Positions 34,324-42,546 of a stretch of 51,134 nt of DNA are shown here, piece after piece. Both the position numbers and the translations under genes were made by a program. Every line of letters starts with the position of its first letter. Positions within the stretch are counted from its first letter, which is position 1. The notes under the pieces are model-generated. The model saw only the letters and a list, made by a program, of their open reading frames with translations, was not told the origin of the DNA and made no database searches. Source of the stretch: an uncultured Bacteroidota bacterium. GTDB lineage: Bacteria; Bacteroidota; Bacteroidia; 2-12-FULL-35-15. The DNA lies in assembly GCA_903919535.1 (NCBI GenBank), contig CAIXIP010000115.1:1-51134 (forward strand). The letters run 5' to 3'.

Positions 34324-35751
34324 ATGACAGTTAATCAAAGAACCATTAAAAACGCTGTAACAATTTCTGGTGTTGGTTTGCATACCGGCAAACAGGCAAC
34401 TCTTACATTTTTGCCTGCTCCTGAAAATCATGGTTACAAATTTCAACGAGTTGACCTTACCAACAATCCTATTATTGATGCGGACGTTGATAATGTTGTA
34501 GATACAGCTCGCGGAACAACATTAGAACAAAACGGAGCACGCATTTATACAACAGAACATGTATTAGCAGCTTTAGTTGGGATGGAAATTGATAACGTAT
34601 TGATGGAAATTGATGGTCCTGAAATGCCTATAATGGACGGAAGCTCAATGCCATTTATATTGAAATTAGAAGAAGCTGGAGTTGTTGAACAAAATGCAGA
34701 ACGTATCTATTTTGAATTGAAGGAAAATCTTTCTTACGAAGACCCAATCAAGAATGTAGAAATGCTTGCTGTGCCTCAAGAAGAATTCAGAGTTACCGTA
34801 ATGGTAGATTATAATTCTGACGTGCTAGGAACTCAGCATGCACACATTTATAAAGTTAGCGACTTCAAAACTGAAATAGCAAATTGCAGAACTTTTGTAT
34901 TCTTGCATGAATTGGAAGCTTTATTGGAACACAACCTTATCAAAGGCGGTGATTTAAATAATGCTATTGTTCTGGTTGATAAAGAAGTTTCAGAAGAGAA
35001 ATTAAATAAACTTAAAAAAGTTTTCCATAAAGAAGATGTTGAAGTTAAAGGGAAAGGAGTATTGAACAATACTACGCTTCATCACTTTAATGAACCTGCC
35101 CGTCATAAATTATTAGATATTGTTGGAGATCTCGCATTGGTTGGAGTTCCTTTAAAAATGCACATTTTAGCCGCTCGTCCCGGACATGCAGGAAATATTG
35201 CCTTTGCTAAAAAAATAAAAGAATTAATTAAAAAGCAAAAAAGCAAAAAAAATGAGCATCCTACATTTGATCTAAATAAAGAGCCTGTCCTTACCATCAT
35301 GGACATTCAAAAATTATTACCACATCGTCAGCCATTTTTATTAGTTGATAAGATCATGGAAATTACTCCTGAATCAGTTATTGGAGTAAAAAACGTTACG
35401 ATGAATGAAGAGTTTTTTAAAGGCCACTTCCCTGAAAACCCCGTAATGCCTGGAGTTCTATTGGTTGAGGCAATGGCACAAACTGGTGGTGTTTTGATAT
35501 TAAAAACAGTTCCTGACCCGGAAAACTATTTAACCTATTTCATGAAAATTGATGGTGTTAAGTTTAAACAAAAAGTTGTACCTGGTGATACCGTTGTATT
35601 TGACCTTCATCTTTTATCTCCTATACGAAGAGGAATCTGTCATATGAAAGGCATCGCATATGTAAACAACAAACCGGTAATGGAAGCCGAATTAATGGCA
35701 CAAATAGTAAAAATTAAAAAAAATGAACCAACTATCATACCAGCATCCTGA
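34324..35751 (+). CDS. lpxC/fabZ: Bifunctional LpxC/FabZ
   Basis: A 475-residue fusion typical of Bacteroidota. The N-terminal 305 residues are LpxC, the zinc deacetylase that commits UDP-3-acyl-GlcNAc to lipid A: zinc ligands His79 (TTEHVLAAL), His261 and Asp265 (PARHKLLDIVGD), and catalytic His288 (RPGHAGN). After a Lys-rich linker (about 300-315), residues 320-475 form FabZ, 3-hydroxyacyl-ACP dehydratase: LLPHRQPFLLVDKI, and the active-site His368 and Glu382 in GHFPENPVMPGVLLVEAMAQ. Fusing the two could balance lipid A and fatty acid synthesis, which compete for the same hydroxyacyl-ACP. The 3' end overlaps lpxA by 29 bases. Confidence 0.97.
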   Translation: MTVNQRTIKNAVTISGVGLHTGKQATLTFLPAPENHGYKFQRVDLTNNPIIDADVDNVVDTARGTTLEQNGARIYTTEHVLAALVGMEIDNVLMEIDGPEMPIMDGSSMPFILKLEEAGVVEQNAERIYFELKENLSYEDPIKNVEMLAVPQEEFRVTVMVDYNSDVLGTQHAHIYKVSDFKTEIANCRTFVFLHELEALLEHNLIKGGDLNNAIVLVDKEVSEEKLNKLKKVFHKEDVEVKGKGVLNNTTLHHFNEPARHKLLDIVGDLALVGVPLKMHILAARPGHAGNIAFAKKIKELIKKQKSKKNEHPTFDLNKEPVLTIMDIQKLLPHRQPFLLVDKIMEITPESVIGVKNVTMNEEFFKGHFPENPVMPGVLLVEAMAQTGGVLILKTVPDPENYLTYFMKIDGVKFKQKVVPGDTVVFDLHLLSPIRRGICHMKGIAYVNNKPVMEAELMAQIVKIKKNEPTIIPAS

Positions 35752-36496
35752 AGCTAAAATCGGAAAAAATGTAATATTGTCGCCATTTTCAACTGTTTAC
35801 GAAAATGTTGAGATTGGTGATGGGACATGGGTTGGACCAAACGTAACGATTTTTCCAGGGGCACGCATCGGAAAAAATTGCAAACTATTTCCAGGTTCAG
35901 TAATTGCTGCTATTCCTCAAGATTTGAAATTTAAAGGGGAAGATACGACTGCTGAAATTGGTGATAACACAACAATACGTGAGTGTGTAACCGTTAACCG
36001 TGGAACTATAGATAAACAAAAAACATCAATTGGTAGCAATTGCCTGTTAATGGCTTATGTTCATGTAGCACATGATTGCACAATTGGAAACAATGTAATT
36101 ATTGCAAACAGCGTTAACTTTGCAGGACACGTTGATATTGATGATTGGGTAATTATTGAAGGAGCAGTTGGCGTTTCACAATTTGTAAAAATTGGAGCAC
36201 ATGCGTTTATTTCAGGTCATACAGGAGTAAGAAAAAATGTACCTCCATTTACAAAGGCAGCACGTGAACCGTTGCAATATATTGGAATAAACTCTGTTGG
36301 GTTGCGTAGAAGAGGATTCAGTAATGAACGCATTTCTGAGATCGAAGATATTTATCGTACACTTTATATCAAGGGACATAACGTAACAAATGCATTAGCT
36401 ATCATTGAACAAGAAGCTCCTGCTTCGCCTGAAAAAGATCAAATACTTAGATTCATCCGTGAATCAAAAGATGGGATTATGAGGGGGATTTCCTAG
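35723..36496 (+). CDS. lpxA: UDP-N-acetylglucosamine acyltransferase LpxA
   Basis: First lipid A enzyme: it transfers a 3-hydroxyacyl chain from ACP to UDP-GlcNAc. The protein has 257 residues with a left-handed parallel beta-helix of hexapeptide repeats (about 10-185: IGKNVI, VEIGDG, ARIGKN and so on). The catalytic His lies in YVHVAHDCTIGN at 112-123. The C-terminal helical part (SVGLRRRGFSNERISEIEDIYRTLY) is as in the family. The start codon is inside the last ten codons of lpxC/fabZ, so translation is coupled. Confidence 0.97.
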   Translation: MNQLSYQHPEAKIGKNVILSPFSTVYENVEIGDGTWVGPNVTIFPGARIGKNCKLFPGSVIAAIPQDLKFKGEDTTAEIGDNTTIRECVTVNRGTIDKQKTSIGSNCLLMAYVHVAHDCTIGNNVIIANSVNFAGHVDIDDWVIIEGAVGVSQFVKIGAHAFISGHTGVRKNVPPFTKAAREPLQYIGINSVGLRRRGFSNERISEIEDIYRTLYIKGHNVTNALAIIEQEAPASPEKDQILRFIRESKDGIMRGIS

Positions 36497-36517
36497 GCTA
36501 AGAATTGTGAATTTCTA

Positions 36518-37153
36518 ATGAACATAAAATTAAATAATATAGGTAAGCGTTATAATTACGAGTGGATTTTCCGCAAAGTAAATTATGAATTTACGAGTGA
36601 TAATAACTATGTTATTTTAGGTTCAAATGGTTCAGGAAAGTCAACATTACTTCAAGTAATAGCTGGCAATATCATTCAATCTGAAGGTGAAATCATTTAC
36701 GATAATTCAACAGCAAATAAACCGCAATCAATAATCGACATTGATTCCATTTTTCAACATATCAGTTTTGCTTCTCCATACTTAGAATTGTTTGAAGAAT
36801 TCACATTAGCTGAATCAATTGAGTTTCAGGCTCAATTTAAACCATTTTATGAAGGATTAACAACAAAAGCAATAATTGCACTTACTCAACTCGAAAAAGC
36901 ACAAAATAAACAACTTAAATATTATTCATCAGGAATGAAACAACGCGTTAAATTAGCTTTGGCTATTTTAGCAAAAACCCCTCTCCTACTGCTTGATGAA
37001 CCCACTTCCAACCTTGATAAAAAAGCAATTGACTGGTACCAAAATTTAGTAAACACCTATTCAAAAGATCGATTGATATTTGTTTGCTCTAACCAGCAAG
37101 AATATGAATACCCTTTTTGCAACAAACAGTTAAGCATCGAAGATTACAAATAG
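36518..37153 (+). CDS. ABC transporter ATP-binding protein
   Basis: A 211-residue stand-alone ABC ATPase. Walker A is GSNGSGKS at 35-42, the signature reads YYSSGMKQRVKLALAIL (SSGMKQR in place of LSGGQ, a form common in CcmA-like and short exporters), and Walker B is LLLLDEPTSNLD. It begins 21 bases after lpxA, probably in the same transcript. No permease gene is adjacent, so its partner and substrate are unknown. The lpx context suggests an envelope role. Confidence 0.9.
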   Translation: MNIKLNNIGKRYNYEWIFRKVNYEFTSDNNYVILGSNGSGKSTLLQVIAGNIIQSEGEIIYDNSTANKPQSIIDIDSIFQHISFASPYLELFEEFTLAESIEFQAQFKPFYEGLTTKAIIALTQLEKAQNKQLKYYSSGMKQRVKLALAILAKTPLLLLDEPTSNLDKKAIDWYQNLVNTYSKDRLIFVCSNQQEYEYPFCNKQLSIEDYK

Positions 37154-37342
37154 TCATAGTTTAAGAAATCTATTTGCTATAAATTTGATATCAGGTACTT
37201 TCAATTATAATTCGAATTAAAAAACAGCTTTAAAACCTACATTTAGTTACTCGAAAAATATTTGTAGATTTTTTTTGCTAAGCATTGGTTTAATAGAATT
37301 ACAAGAAATAGCACCTTTTATATTTAATCTAATCGATAAATT

Positions 37343-38014
37343 TTGATATCAATCGCTCAAAAAATTATCAGTTATATTTTCCCTCTCAATATTGAAAAGA
37401 GAAGAGGCGACCTTACAAATCAATTGGAAATAACAATTGAAAATGGAAGGCATGTGTTAAACACCAAACATGTTAACTATTCATTTGGTGGTTTGCACAA
37501 AGTATTTGAGAAAATTTTCGAGAAAGAAAAAATTGAAACGCTTGAGATTAAAAATGTATTAATACTTGGTTTTGGTGCCGGTGATGTAGTTGAAATGCTC
37601 TTGGAAAAATACAAGTTTAATTGTTCAATTACCGGCATAGAAAAAGACCATGTGGTTATTGAACTAGCAATGAAATATTTTAATATTAAACGATTTCAAA
37701 ACTTAAAATTATTGAATGAAGATGCATTCACTTATGTTCAATCCAGTCAGGAATCATTTGATATGATTATTATAGATCTTTTTGTGGATGATAAAGTTCC
37801 AAAAAAATTTGATCAAGATGACTTTCTGAATAACATTAATAAATTAAAAGCAAGTAAAGGAATAGTTTTTTTTAATAGACCTTTTTATGATGAAGCAACT
37901 CAGAAACAGAGTTTAGAAGTTGCAAAAAAAATGAATCAGATAATTGGAAATACTTCTCTAAATAAGATTAAATCATACGGAATTGAAAACTGTGTATTGG
38001 TACACAGGCATTAA
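37343..38014 (+). CDS. Spermidine synthase-like methyltransferase-fold protein
   Basis: A 223-residue protein with a class I SAM-methyltransferase/spermidine synthase Rossmann fold: NVLILGFGAGDVVEMLLEKY (motif I), ITGIEKDHVVIELAMKYFNI (motif II with acidic residue), LLNEDAFTYVQ (motif III) and FDMIIIDLFVDDKVP (motif IV). The D-A-F and I-D-L-F segments are those of spermidine synthase-like proteins of unknown substrate. The start is the TTG at 37343; no ATG precedes motif I in frame apart from internal ones, so the true start is uncertain. A TAAATTTG element lies at 37180-37187. It is convergent with the acyl-CoA ligase gene. Confidence 0.75.
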   Translation: MISIAQKIISYIFPLNIEKRRGDLTNQLEITIENGRHVLNTKHVNYSFGGLHKVFEKIFEKEKIETLEIKNVLILGFGAGDVVEMLLEKYKFNCSITGIEKDHVVIELAMKYFNIKRFQNLKLLNEDAFTYVQSSQESFDMIIIDLFVDDKVPKKFDQDDFLNNINKLKASKGIVFFNRPFYDEATQKQSLEVAKKMNQIIGNTSLNKIKSYGIENCVLVHRH

Positions 38015-38029
38015 TTTAGGCTTGCTTAA

Positions 38030-38119
38030 TTATTCCCCTTCTATCACAAAAGCTTCCCAATAATAGGGTTCAGGGTATTTTTCTTTTAGTTTAAATTGTG
38101 ATACGCAAACTAATTTTGT
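38030..38119 (-). pseudogene. C-terminal remnant of a CHAT-domain protein
   Basis: An open stretch of 29 codons before a stop, on the minus strand between two convergent genes, reads TKLVCVSQFKLKEK then YPEPYYWEAFVIEGE and stop. This matches the very conserved end of CHAT (caspase-like) domain proteins, which typically finish with a pattern like YPxPYYWAAFVLIGE. An in-frame TGA at 38120-38122 closes it upstream and no CHAT catalytic core is present, so it is a leftover tail. An 8-base inverted repeat TATCACAA/TTGTGATA lies at 38042-38049 and 38096-38103. Assignment rests on motif recall only. Confidence 0.55.
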
Positions 38120-38141
38120 TCATTTTACAGATAAAAATATT

Positions 38142-39932
38142 TTATCCGAGTACCTCATTGTGCGAAAATATTTCAGCCACAACAGTGCTATATTTTTGCA
38201 TTATTACTCTTCGTTTTAATTTCAGTGTTGGGGATAATTCCCCCGAATCAGCTGACCACATATCACCTACAAGACGCAACCTTTTTACTTTTTCATCACT
38301 CCCCAGGGACCTATTAAATTCGTTGACTATAGAATTATAATAAGCTATTACTTGCGGTTCTTTTATTATCTGTTCTTTATCAGAAGCATTTATCTTATTC
38401 TCTCTGCACCACTTTTTCAATGAATCAAAATCCGGAGATATGATAGCGCTTGTAAATTTTTCCCCTTCACCAATCACCATCAACTGATCAATAAAAACAG
38501 ATTCTTTAAAAAGATTTTCAATCGCCTGTGGAGAAACATACTTTCCATTAGATAGTTTAAAAAGTTCTTTCTTTCGATCTGTTATTCGCAAAAACTTTCC
38601 ATCCTCTAAAACTCCGATATCACCAGTATAAAACCATCCATCTTTATCGATGGCTAATTTTGTTGCTTCATCATCTTTGTAATAACCAATCATTACATTG
38701 CTGCCTTTACAAAGTATTTCACCATCTGCCGCAATTTTTAATTCTACATTATCAATGACTGCCCCAACCGTTCCTAATTTCAATAAAGGTGATGTTTCTC
38801 GATTAATTGTTATGATTGGTGATGTTTCAGTCAAGCCATACATGTTCAATAGTTTTATTCCTGCCGCCCAAAACACTCGTTCTAATCGAGGTTGCAATGC
38901 TGCTCCACCCACACCAATAGAAATAATATTCCCTCCCATCGCTTCTCTCCATTTGCTAAAAACAATTTTATTAGCCAATTTTAATTTCAATTCATACCAC
39001 ATTCCGTTTTCGCCATTGACTTTGTATTGCAAACCGATATTGATTGCCCAGAAAAATAATTTGCGTTTTATTCCTGAAAGTTTTTCTCCTTTATCAATAA
39101 TTTTATCATATACTTTTTCTAGAATTCGCGGCACAGCGCCAAAGCCATGCGGCTTAATATCCAATAGATCTGAACTGATAGAACCTAAGCTCTCGGCATA
39201 ATAAATACTACAACCAGAATATTGCGACTGATAATTACCCATACGTTCACCAACATGACAAATTGGTAAAATACTTAAATAACGATGATGGGGCTGAAGA
39301 TGAAAAACTTCTGAGGCCGATTTTGCATTTGAAATTAAATTTCGATGAGATAATAATACACCTTTCGAATTACCTGTTGTACCAGAAGTATAAATTAAAG
39401 TTACTGCGTCTGTTTCTATAATTTCTGATTTAATTATTTCCAGTTCAGTTTTAAATTTATGCTCATTTTGTTTTCCTAGTTCTAAAACGGCTTTCCAATT
39501 ATCAATTCCGGGAACATCATCAAATGAATATACTTTTTCAAGTGTTGCTATTTCATCAACTAAGGAACTTATTTTATTCGATAATGATTTATCAGATACA
39601 AAAACAAATTTCACTTCTGCATGAGTAAGAATAATTTTATAGCCTTCCTTATCAAGCGATGTAAAAATAGGCACATGGATTGCCCCTGTTTGCGCCATTC
39701 CCAAATCTATAAAATTCCATTCGGGACGATTATTTGAAATGGTTGCAATTTTATCTCCTTTTTTTATTCCTAATGCTAAAAGACCGTAACTAATAAAATT
39801 TGAATTATTTATATAATCAACAGAACTGTATTTAACCCATTGGCCATTTACTTTACCTGCAAGTGCATCTTCTTTCTGAAAATAATTGTCTTTGTATTTT
39901 TGAAGCAAATCGAAAGTACGTGTAATGCTCAT
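38142..39932 (-). CDS. Long-chain fatty acid-CoA ligase (AMP-forming)
   Basis: A 596-residue ANL-superfamily enzyme that activates fatty acids through an acyl-AMP. The P-loop-like motif LIYTSGTTGNSKGVLLSHRN lies near residue 180, followed by LPICHVGERMGNY, the A5 motif LLNMYGLTETSPIITINRE, the A7 motif DGWFYTGDIG, and ITDRKKELFKLSNGKYVSPQAIENLF. The C-terminal SLGSDEKVKRLRLVGDMWSADSGELSPTLKLKRR is the FACS form typical of FadD15-like enzymes. It starts 17 bases after the LpxL-like gene, so the three minus-strand genes 38142-41580 form a lipid-related operon. Confidence 0.93.
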   Translation of the reverse strand: MSITRTFDLLQKYKDNYFQKEDALAGKVNGQWVKYSSVDYINNSNFISYGLLALGIKKGDKIATISNNRPEWNFIDLGMAQTGAIHVPIFTSLDKEGYKIILTHAEVKFVFVSDKSLSNKISSLVDEIATLEKVYSFDDVPGIDNWKAVLELGKQNEHKFKTELEIIKSEIIETDAVTLIYTSGTTGNSKGVLLSHRNLISNAKSASEVFHLQPHHRYLSILPICHVGERMGNYQSQYSGCSIYYAESLGSISSDLLDIKPHGFGAVPRILEKVYDKIIDKGEKLSGIKRKLFFWAINIGLQYKVNGENGMWYELKLKLANKIVFSKWREAMGGNIISIGVGGAALQPRLERVFWAAGIKLLNMYGLTETSPIITINRETSPLLKLGTVGAVIDNVELKIAADGEILCKGSNVMIGYYKDDEATKLAIDKDGWFYTGDIGVLEDGKFLRITDRKKELFKLSNGKYVSPQAIENLFKESVFIDQLMVIGEGEKFTSAIISPDFDSLKKWCRENKINASDKEQIIKEPQVIAYYNSIVNEFNRSLGSDEKVKRLRLVGDMWSADSGELSPTLKLKRRVIMQKYSTVVAEIFSHNEVLG

Positions 39933-39949
39933 AAAGTATTTTATTTGAA

Positions 39950-40831
39950 TTAATTATTTTCGGACTTTGGTCTTTTGTGCTTCCATTTACGATGCGACCA
40001 AAGATAATCTTCAGGTTTTTTTCGGATGATCTCTTCTAATTTCCGCATATATTTTTCAGTGATCTCTCCTGAAGTAGTTGAACCTGAATTTTCTTCAAGC
40101 AAAATCATATTTGCAGTATAATATCCTCTTTTCACACGTTGAATATCAAAATAAACAACAGGCATATTATAATGTTTGGCAAAAAACTCGTGCCCCTTCA
40201 TACAAGGAGTATCTTGATTTAAGAACATCATCCAATGTACTCCTTTTAAATTAGAAGGACTTTGATCTGCGCCAAAAAAATAAGTTGTCGGCATATCCTT
40301 TTTAGCTGAAAAAGCTTTACGAACATCTGCTTGTGGAATCATTTCTGTTCCTAACTTCTTTCTGTTATTCCTCATATACTCATCAATATAAGTATTACTA
40401 AGTTTGGTATATAAGCTAATAACATGATGTTTAATTTGAGCAGGAGCACCTGTAATTCCCCACTCCCAATTTGCAAAATGTGCTCCAACTGATATTACAT
40501 CTTGCCCCTTGTCAAATAACTTATCCATCACATCCGGATTAAGCACTTTATAACGCGAAACTAATTGTTCCTTGGTCATTGAAAACCCTTTAACACCTTC
40601 TAAAATAATATCACACAAATTTTTGTAGAACAATTTCATCAATTTGATTTTTTCCTGTTCCGATTTTTCAGGAAAGGAATTACTAATGTTCTCATAGATC
40701 ACCTTTTTTCTGTACGGCAATAAATAGTAGAATAAAACAAACAGACAATCAGAAAAGAAGTACAATAACCAAAATGGTATTATAGAAAAAAGTTTTGTTA
40801 TTAGTATAAATAAGTAATAAGAGAATCGCAT
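39950..40831 (-). CDS. LpxL/HtrB-like lipid A acyltransferase
   Basis: A 293-residue membrane-bound lysophospholipid acyltransferase-superfamily protein with an N-terminal membrane anchor. The catalytic HX4E motif is HFANWE at 118-123, and FGADQSPSN resembles the second conserved site of LpxL. Further family traits are LFYKNLCDIILEGVKGFSMT and RKKPEDYLWSHRKWKHKRP at the C-terminus. Such enzymes add secondary acyl chains to lipid A; a role in other acyl lipids (for example ornithine or glycine lipids) is possible. It lies between the phosphopantetheinyl transferase (41 bases upstream) and the acyl-CoA ligase. Confidence 0.9.
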   Translation of the reverse strand: MRFSYYLFILITKLFSIIPFWLLYFFSDCLFVLFYYLLPYRKKVIYENISNSFPEKSEQEKIKLMKLFYKNLCDIILEGVKGFSMTKEQLVSRYKVLNPDVMDKLFDKGQDVISVGAHFANWEWGITGAPAQIKHHVISLYTKLSNTYIDEYMRNNRKKLGTEMIPQADVRKAFSAKKDMPTTYFFGADQSPSNLKGVHWMMFLNQDTPCMKGHEFFAKHYNMPVVYFDIQRVKRGYYTANMILLEENSGSTTSGEITEKYMRKLEEIIRKKPEDYLWSHRKWKHKRPKSENN

Positions 40832-40872
40832 TAAATTTTATTTTTTGAAAAATATATAAATCAAACCCAAAG

Positions 40873-41580
40873 TTAATTTATAAATTTTATTTCTGAAATT
40901 TTTGTTTGTTTATCTTTATATACAATTGTTCCTGCGTAATCAGCCGCGATAGAAAAATCGGTGAACGACCAATCTTCCTGCTCAAACACGCCTTTTATCG
41001 CATCCAATTCATATTTATTATTTTCAAATGTAAATTCGAGATTGTCAGGTGAAAGTCGCATACCTTCACCAATTGCTTTTAAATATGCTTCTTTGACAGT
41101 CCAGAATTTAAAAAAACGTTTTTCTTTTTCTGTAGGATTTTTTGAAATAAATTTTTTTTCCTTTTCAGAAAAGTTTTTTTCTATCAATTGATCCAGGTCT
41201 GGAAGTGTTCTGATTTTTTCAATATCAATTCCTACTTCACCGGCACGTGAAAAAGCAAAAACTACATTTGCGCCTGAATTAGAAATATTAAAACAAAGTT
41301 CGGTATCATCCATCGCAAAAGGTTTCCCTTTACTATGTTTCCCGATATTTATTTTTGGTGCGTCAATATTTAAATAATCTGATAATAGCAATCGCAAAGC
41401 ACCCTGACTCATAATAAAATTTTTTTGAACCGAAGGAAATTTAAAATAAGAGATACGTTCTTGTTCCTTTTCAGAAAGAGCTGATTTGCATTTTTCAAAA
41501 AAAACATTGGAAGGATTTAACGAAACACAATACAAATGAATTTCTCCCTTTGGTAATATCATACTAAAAATATTTTGCAC
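40873..41580 (-). CDS. 4'-phosphopantetheinyl transferase (Sfp-type)
   Basis: A 235-residue Sfp-family enzyme that moves phosphopantetheine from CoA onto carrier proteins. Motifs: GKPFAMDDTELCFNISNSG (CoA site region), VGIDIEKIR with the Mg ligands Asp119 and Glu121, and FWTVKEAYLKAIGEGM with Glu164 at 159-174. Length fits the two-lobed monomeric form. In this setting it may serve the fatty acid ACP or a secondary-lipid carrier; no polyketide or nonribosomal peptide genes are seen here. It is the first gene of the minus-strand lipid cluster. Confidence 0.93.
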   Translation of the reverse strand: MQNIFSMILPKGEIHLYCVSLNPSNVFFEKCKSALSEKEQERISYFKFPSVQKNFIMSQGALRLLLSDYLNIDAPKINIGKHSKGKPFAMDDTELCFNISNSGANVVFAFSRAGEVGIDIEKIRTLPDLDQLIEKNFSEKEKKFISKNPTEKEKRFFKFWTVKEAYLKAIGEGMRLSPDNLEFTFENNKYELDAIKGVFEQEDWSFTDFSIAADYAGTIVYKDKQTKISEIKFIN

Positions 41581-41790
41581 TAAATGTTGAATTATTCAAA
41601 TTCAAAAAATGAATTCAAATCTTTAATTACGAAGTTACTAAAAATCGAGCGCGAGTATTTTGTTTTTGGAATAACAATAAAAATGTTCATCTGATTATAT
41701 CGAAATCATGAGTGTATAAACACAAAATGAATTGTTCATAAGATTGTTAAAAACTAAAATTATTTAACTAGGTAAGGGGAATTAACGGTC
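41581..41790. other. Intergenic, nothing recognised
   Basis: AT-rich spacer between the divergent phosphopantetheinyl transferase gene and the promoter at 41791. No ORF or repeat stands out. Confidence 0.4.
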
Positions 41791-41798
41791 TATATTTG
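41791..41798 (+). promoter_or_regulatory. -7 promoter element TATATTTG
   Basis: TATATTTG followed by GCAGCCGC. If used, transcription would start near 41805 and give a leader of about 255 bases before the ATG at 42061. There is no clean -33 TTG at 17-23 bases. Confidence 0.5.
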
Positions 41799-41802
41799 CA
41801 GC

Positions 41803-42000
41803 CGCTTAATCGAAGAAAAAATAATGTTAAGCGAAACAATTGAGCTGAAATAAAAACGGCTCTTCATATTAAATCAGTAGGCCTAGTAACTTACTTAATT
41901 TAGAAAGGAGAAAACAAGAAACAGTATTTAAACTATAAATTATCATCACTCTTCAGAAGAGCCGTTGAAAACAAAAACCTTGAAGCTTTTCGTTTCAAGG
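41803..42000 (+). ncRNA. Candidate structured leader RNA
   Basis: Three stems can be drawn by eye in the long 5' region. Stem 1: CGCTTAA (41803-41809) with TTAAGCG (41827-41833). Stem 2, long-range: AACGGCTCTTC (41855-41865) with GAAGAGCCGTT (41956-41966), a perfect 11-base pairing closing 90 bases. Stem 3: CCTTGAA (41978-41984) with TTCAAGG (41994-42000). A 9-codon ORF, MLSETIELK, occupies 41824-41853 and overlaps stem 1. The AT-rich background makes the GC-bearing stem 2 notable. It could be a cis-regulatory leader, an attenuator with a leader peptide, or a small RNA. It matches no riboswitch I know. Confidence 0.4.
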
Positions 42001-42060
42001 GTCAATGTATAAATAAATAGAATAACAACAAAATTATTAAACATTAATCCAAATAAAATT

Positions 42061-42495
42061 ATGAAAAAATTAATTATAGCAGCATTTATATTATTAGTAA
42101 CAACAGCGCATACGTTTGCGATATCCATAACAGTCACGTTAACTACAAAAGCACATTGGGATGGCTCTTCCTGTGCCTATGCGCCACAAGGAATCTGTGT
42201 GCGTCTTACACTAGGAACTGAAATGCTTAGCACGAATGAAGTAAATGGGAATATGTCTTATGATAAAGCTCGAGGGATTATTCTTACTTTTTCGAAATCC
42301 AAAGATTTACAAAAAAAAGGTAATAGTTCATTATTCGCAAATAACTCATTTATAGTGGACGGTGATTCCCCTATCTCATATAGCTTGCTGAGAAAAATTG
42401 GCTATTCTATCTCCAAAGATTACACAATTAAAAAAGGGAAATATTCTTATTCAACAGAAGGTGATATCATTACAGTTATAATTCCAGTTAATTAA
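42061..42495 (+). CDS. Small secreted protein of unknown function
   Basis: I do not recognise this 144-residue protein. It has a clean signal peptide (MKKLIIAAFILLVTTAHTFA). The mature part begins ISITVTLTTKAHWDGSSCAYAPQGICVRLTL with two Cys (38 and 46) eight residues apart that could form a disulfide, and continues as alternating beta strands (RGIILTFSKS, SFIVDGDSPIS, DIITVIIPVN). No T9SS tail or lipobox is present, so it is probably periplasmic or released. A structured leader lies upstream and a strong terminator downstream, so it can be made as a separate short transcript, possibly at higher level than the three following genes. Confidence 0.75.
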   Translation: MKKLIIAAFILLVTTAHTFAISITVTLTTKAHWDGSSCAYAPQGICVRLTLGTEMLSTNEVNGNMSYDKARGIILTFSKSKDLQKKGNSSLFANNSFIVDGDSPISYSLLRKIGYSISKDYTIKKGKYSYSTEGDIITVIIPVN

Positions 42496-42503
42496 TAATT
42501 TAA

Positions 42504-42534
42504 CGAGCAGAATTTAATTCTGCTCGCTTTTTTT
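42504..42534 (+). terminator. Intrinsic terminator inside the locus
   Basis: CGAGCAGAAT / ATTCTGCTCG, a perfect 10-base stem with a TTA loop followed by a run of seven T, directly after the 144-residue gene. Partial read-through would lower expression of the downstream genes. Confidence 0.9.
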
Positions 42535-42546
42535 ATCTTATAAAAT

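Noticed and set aside
41803-42000. 6S RNA, tmRNA, RNase P or SRP RNA
   Set aside because: None of the conserved core sequences of these RNAs is present; kept only as an unassigned structured leader.
41946-42137. 63-residue minus-strand ORF over the structured leader
   Set aside because: Overlaps the signal peptide of the plus-strand gene in antisense; no recognisable protein.
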